Positions 60,265 to 64,000 of a stretch of 64,000 bases of DNA are shown here, one piece after another (position 1 is the first letter of the stretch; each line of letters opens with the position of its first letter). A program made the translations under genes and the position numbers. The stretch comes from an uncultured Pseudoclavibacter sp. (GTDB lineage Bacteria; Actinomycetota; Actinomycetes; Actinomycetales; Microbacteriaceae). The DNA lies in the NCBI GenBank assembly GCA_946221025.1, contig CAMIMS010000004.1:3361-67360 (forward strand), given 5' to 3'. A model generated the notes under the pieces. That model did no database searches, was not told where the DNA came from, and saw nothing but the letters and a program-made list of their open reading frames with translations.

Positions 60265-62940
60265 CTACTGGCCGGACGCTGTTGCCATCATCGTGCGGCG
60301 GCGTCTCTCGCGCACGATGAGCGCGATAAGCCCCGCGCCGAGCACGAGTCCGCCGGCGAACCACACGCGATCAACACCGATACCTCCGGTGAAGGGCAAG
60401 TCCACGAGCGGCGGTTCGGCATTCACGATCCGATACATCGTGGTGGTGCCCGGTGCGCCCGCAACGATCGGTTCGTTCTCGCCCAGCGGCACCCAGCTCG
60501 ATCCATCGAAGCGCTCGATGCGCTGCTGCAGGTAAGCCGTATCCGGTGACTGGTTCGCGGTCTCAGTGATCGTGAACTTCTGGCCGGGCTTCACCTCGAA
60601 GGTGTTCTGAGCGGTCATCTGCGCAGCACCCGGGATCGCATCGGCGGAGACACCGGCGGCATTGAACGGCAGAGCACCCGGAGCCGAATCGGCCGCCGGC
60701 GTCAACGTCAGCGTGAAGTCCTCCGGTGTGAGCACGTTGGACGGCATTTCCTTCAGCACGGCGATCTGCGCGGTGCTGTTACGCACCGTGCAGGTCACAC
60801 GCGCGCCCATCGGAACGGCGAGCTCATTCGCGGTGATGGCGACCTCTGCGCCAGTGACGTCGTTTCGGCAGTCCCACCCGGTGCCGGGGGTCTGCACGTA
60901 GTTCTGGGCGCGGTTCGAGACCGAGGACTCGGCAAGGGCGTATCGGGTGAGCGACGACACCGGTGCGCTGACTCCCGATCGCCCGTTCAGAGCGACCTTT
61001 CCGTCACCGGCCGTCGCCGTGAGGTTGAACTCGCTCGGCGCCGCCGATCCGCTATCGATCTGTTTCACGAGCGTGAGCGCCGTGTCACAGCGGACGGAGT
61101 TGGTCACGGTCACCGTGACGAGTGCGCCGGTATCCCCCGCCGGGAGCGGGAAGGCTTGACCGAGGCGCTCGGTGCCGGCCGCTTTGCCATTGACCTGAGT
61201 GATCTTGTTCTCTTCGACGACGCATCCCTGCGGAAGGGTCGGCGTGCCCTCGGCAATCGTGACCGGATCGCCGGCCCGGAGATTGGAAAGCGTCTCACCG
61301 AACGCTCGCGACGTCCCGCCGACCGTGAGGGGCACGTCGAATCCGGCCGGTGCCTGATTCAGCGGGTAGGCGGTCGTCGCACCGCCCTCGTTCACGCTCC
61401 AGATCTTGTTCACCTGCAGGCTCACCCGTGCGCGGTTCGTGATGGTGCAGACCATCACGAGACCCTCCTGGTTCGGCATGGTGACTTCAGCCTGAAGGCC
61501 ACCGTTCACGCTCGTGAGCGGGCCGGAGACCGACCAGCGGTACGGTTTGCCCTCGAGGGTCGCCCGGCACTCGTATCCGGTGTCGTACCGGCTGGCATTG
61601 AGCGTTCCCGACGTTGCGACCTCGCGGATGATGAAGGTCTGCAGCGGGCGGGCAAGTGCGGGCCCTGCGCTGTCCTTTTGAACGCCCGGAGCCGTCACTT
61701 GAACATCGGTTTCAGCCTGCAGGGTTCCGTTGCTGCGGAGGATCTCGAGACGGACGCTGTCGCCCTCATGCGGAAGGCTCTGGAAATCCTTGCGAAGTTC
61801 GAGCGTCGGCGTCGTGCTACAGGAGGCGAGGTCAACGGATGAGAAGGTGCCGCGGTAGTCGAATATTCCCTGGCGGCCATCCTGGGTCCACGTTGAGGGG
61901 TCGCCGTACCAGACGGTGCCGAAACTCGATGCCCAGATGTTGCCATTCGCGTCGAACGCGATGCCCGTGAGGTTCGAAAGACCATCCAGCCCCGTGTTTG
62001 GCGTGATGTTCCTACCCGGAAGTTGAGTTGTTTCTGTCGAGCCTGCGAAAGCGTTGGCGCTCACGGTATAGATCGCCGTGCGGCGTGGCAGCGCTCGCGT
62101 GTGCCCCGCAACGAACAACAGGTTGCCCTGTGAGTCGAAGGCCATATCGCCGTTCGCATTCGTGTGGTTCGCGGTGGCCGGGAACCATCCGCGGCTAACG
62201 AACGTGCTCCCGGTCCACTCGAAGACCCGGAACTGGAAGATGCCGTCGATCTCGCCGAAGCCACCGATGTAGTACTTGCCGGTCGACGGGTCAACGGCGC
62301 CGCCCACAATGCCCACACCGAGTTGAACGTCGGTCGGGATGGAGGTCCATCGATCGGTTTCCGCGTTGTACTCGAAAACGTTCACGACGCTCGAGCCGGC
62401 GGGGCGGCTGAGTTCAAGCGCGTACGCGGTCTGACCGTATTGGCCGATCGCGAGGGAGTTGATCTGCCCGCCAACCGTTCGTTTTCTCAGGCTCGGAAGT
62501 CCGCCCGTTCCGGTCGGCTGTTGCTGCGGCTCACTGCCATCGGCTGGGTAGTCGATACGGACGATATTTCCCGTACCGTCATTGCTGTACACGGTGCCGG
62601 TCGAGCAGATTGCGCCGGCCGGGTTCGTGACGAGCTCATCGCCTCTGTCGACATCATCGGCAATGCCGAGTGAGCGCGCGAGACCGCGGGGCATTTGGAA
62701 TCCCTCTGGTTCCATCGTCGGGGTCGACGACTCGGTCGGGGTCTCGGTCGCTTCGGGAGCCGTGGGGGTAGGCGTCGCGGTCGGCTCGAGCGTTGGGGCT
62801 GGGGATGCGGTCGGTTGGCTCGGCGTGGGGGCAGGATCGTCAGCCAGCGCTGGACCGACCGCGGTCAGCGAGCCGATGGCGATACCGGCAGCGCAAACGC
62901 TCGCCGCGAGGCGCCGACGGGTACGCAACAGTGATTTCAT
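60265..62940 (-). CDS. Large LPXTG surface protein, probable pilus tip subunit
   Basis: 891 residues. Signal peptide (1-33, VCAAGIAIGSLTAVGPALA), then a Pro/Thr/Glu spacer to about 85. Residues about 90-370 contain repeated NGDMAFDSQGNLLFVAG-like strands (also IAFDANGNIWASSF, SLAIGQYGQTAYAL), suggesting a beta-propeller. From 380 on come several prealbumin/SpaA-like repeats, each with a Cys pair (for example YECRATLEGK with VMVCTITN). LPFTG (848-852), a hydrophobic helix and RERRRR end the protein. No clear pilin Lys motif, which fits a tip subunit. Separate transcript from the pilin-sortase pair. Confidence 0.8.
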   Translation of the reverse strand: MKSLLRTRRRLAASVCAAGIAIGSLTAVGPALADDPAPTPSQPTASPAPTLEPTATPTPTAPEATETPTESSTPTMEPEGFQMPRGLARSLGIADDVDRGDELVTNPAGAICSTGTVYSNDGTGNIVRIDYPADGSEPQQQPTGTGGLPSLRKRTVGGQINSLAIGQYGQTAYALELSRPAGSSVVNVFEYNAETDRWTSIPTDVQLGVGIVGGAVDPSTGKYYIGGFGEIDGIFQFRVFEWTGSTFVSRGWFPATANHTNANGDMAFDSQGNLLFVAGHTRALPRRTAIYTVSANAFAGSTETTQLPGRNITPNTGLDGLSNLTGIAFDANGNIWASSFGTVWYGDPSTWTQDGRQGIFDYRGTFSSVDLASCSTTPTLELRKDFQSLPHEGDSVRLEILRSNGTLQAETDVQVTAPGVQKDSAGPALARPLQTFIIREVATSGTLNASRYDTGYECRATLEGKPYRWSVSGPLTSVNGGLQAEVTMPNQEGLVMVCTITNRARVSLQVNKIWSVNEGGATTAYPLNQAPAGFDVPLTVGGTSRAFGETLSNLRAGDPVTIAEGTPTLPQGCVVEENKITQVNGKAAGTERLGQAFPLPAGDTGALVTVTVTNSVRCDTALTLVKQIDSGSAAPSEFNLTATAGDGKVALNGRSGVSAPVSSLTRYALAESSVSNRAQNYVQTPGTGWDCRNDVTGAEVAITANELAVPMGARVTCTVRNSTAQIAVLKEMPSNVLTPEDFTLTLTPAADSAPGALPFNAAGVSADAIPGAAQMTAQNTFEVKPGQKFTITETANQSPDTAYLQQRIERFDGSSWVPLGENEPIVAGAPGTTTMYRIVNAEPPLVDLPFTGGIGVDRVWFAGGLVLGAGLIALIVRERRRRTMMATASGQ

Positions 62941-63012
62941 TGAAGAACTTCAAGCCTCTCGCGTACGGCAAAGCGGGGGCGTACGCGTGTGAAACGTGGG
63001 GGGACGTTACTC

Positions 63013-63029
63013 ACCGGTGAATCACCGGT
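63013..63029. promoter_or_regulatory. 17-base palindrome, candidate operator
   Basis: ACCGGTGA-A-TCACCGGT is a perfect palindrome in the 223-base divergent gap between the tip gene and the GATase1 gene. It is 73 bases upstream of the tip start and 135 bases upstream of the GATase1 start. Confidence 0.5.
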
Positions 63030-63163
63030 TGCGGCTAATGGTAACGCCATGTCAGCCGGGAGCGCGACAGATCCCGTTCCTTCACCGCGCTGACCTCCCC
63101 CATCGACCCAACGCCTCCGCCACGATTCGGCCGCATGGCCGAAGTCGGTGGCACACTTTTCCT

Positions 63164-63916
63164 ATGCCCGTCAACGATGACCGCCCGTTCCTGCTCATTC
63201 AATCCCGACCAGAACAGGTGGTCGCCGATCAAGAGTACGAAGCGTTTCTTCGCTACGGGGAGATCGATGACTCTCAGATGCGCCGTATCCATATCGATCG
63301 TGGAGAACTGCCCGAGATCGACTTCAGCCAGTGGAGCGGCATCCTCGTGGGTGGCGGCCCCGCCAATTTCGCAACACCCGATGCTGAAGCACCCGAATGG
63401 CAGCGCGCATTTCAACCGTGGCTATACGATCTCGTAGGACGTGCCGTCGATGCTGATTTTCCGTATCTCGGCGCCTGCCTTGGCTTCGGTGCGCTCACGC
63501 ACGGTCTTGGCGGAACGATGACATTCGGCGCGAATGAGTCGGTCGCCCCGGTAGAAGTGCACGTGACGGACAGCGCGAGACAAGATGCGCTTCTACGAGG
63601 GTTCCCGGATTCCTTCTTCGCATTCGGTGGCCACAAGGAGGGACTCCTCCAAGGCTTTGGCCCCATGGTCGTGCTCGCCCGTTCGGCAACGTGCGTGCAC
63701 CTGGTTCGCGTCGGTCACTACGTCTACGCGTCTCAGTTTCATCCCGAACTCGACGCAGAAGGCTTGGAGACGCGCATCCGTCACTATCTGCACAACGGCT
63801 ACTTCGACCCGTCGGATGCGGATGAGCTGATCCGCGCGGGGCACACGGTCACGTCTCCGTGGCCGGGAGAACTGCTGCGTCGCTTCATTGCGCACGCCCG
63901 AGCCCGCTCTGCGTGA
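63164..63916 (+). CDS. Class I glutamine amidotransferase (GATase1) family protein
   Basis: 250 residues from the ATG at 63164; no strong ribosome binding site is seen and a longer in-frame start at 62996 is unlikely. Fold marks: FLLIQSRPEQVVADQEYEAFLR, ILVGGGPANF, the nucleophile elbow YLGACLGFGAL and SQFHPELDAEGL with the catalytic His. These stand-alone proteins resemble the N-terminal domain of GMP synthase and act as glutamine or other amide hydrolases; the true substrate is unknown. Confidence 0.85.
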   Translation: MPVNDDRPFLLIQSRPEQVVADQEYEAFLRYGEIDDSQMRRIHIDRGELPEIDFSQWSGILVGGGPANFATPDAEAPEWQRAFQPWLYDLVGRAVDADFPYLGACLGFGALTHGLGGTMTFGANESVAPVEVHVTDSARQDALLRGFPDSFFAFGGHKEGLLQGFGPMVVLARSATCVHLVRVGHYVYASQFHPELDAEGLETRIRHYLHNGYFDPSDADELIRAGHTVTSPWPGELLRRFIAHARARSA

Positions 63917-64000
63917 ACCCCTGCTTGCTCGCTGAACGAGCGCGCGTATGAACCGAGCGGAAGACCCCGCTCGAACGCGCCCGAATAACCCAAACGGCGG

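Overview
The window is high-GC DNA from an actinobacterium, most likely of the family Microbacteriaceae. Pointers are the long actinobacterial ribosomal-protein supercluster, GuaB3 beside GuaB, a CIRCE-controlled groES, the RimI-TsaD fusion, Ala/Glu-rich tails on several ribosomal proteins, and very frequent GGATGCG/CGCATCC words. No genus can be named from sequence alone. No tRNA, rRNA, CRISPR array or transposase was seen.

Layout: 1-3.3 kb holds the truncated pcrA helicase gene and a Bax-inhibitor-1-like membrane protein. 3.4-8.1 kb is an accessory island of visibly lower GC. It has a WXG100-headed protein with a glycine-zipper C-terminus (candidate type VII secretion effector), two unrecognised genes behind it, and on the other strand two intact paralogous membrane proteins plus two decayed copies of their C-terminus. 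8.1-16.8 kb is mostly purine and central metabolism on the minus strand (guaA, DUF3817, SURF1, glpD, guaB3, guaB, groES). 16.9-20.1 kb has a THUMP-like methyltransferase and two DUF4190 membrane proteins with prion-like Gly/Gln/Tyr/Ser tails. 20.2-30.9 kb carries tsaD/tsaB/tsaE (t6A tRNA modification), an unusually long alanine racemase, acpS, glmS, coaA, glmM, rpsI and rplM.

31.7-52.5 kb is the ribosomal superoperon region on the minus strand: S10 operon (rpsJ to rpsQ), spc operon (rplN to secY-adk) and alpha operon (infA to rplQ, truA). It is split at the place where map normally lies by a plus-strand cassette: amino-acid permease, CoA-transferase and glutaryl-CoA-dehydrogenase-like enzyme. 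rpsN and rpsD are absent from the cluster.

53.1-56.7 kb is a DUF1800/DUF1501 pair with twin-arginine-like signals. 56.8-62.9 kb is a sortase-assembled pilus locus: class C sortase, YPKN/LPXTG backbone pilin, an orphan MT0933-like antitoxin-family gene, and a large LPXTG tip-like protein, with the decayed 5' end of a second tip-like gene between them. The window closes with a GATase1-family protein; the last 84 bases hold nothing recognisable.

Most interesting: the WXG/glycine-zipper locus with its decaying array of paralogous membrane genes, the tandem-fusion alanine racemase, the catabolic cassette inside the ribosomal supercluster, and the duplicated-tip remnant in the pilus locus.
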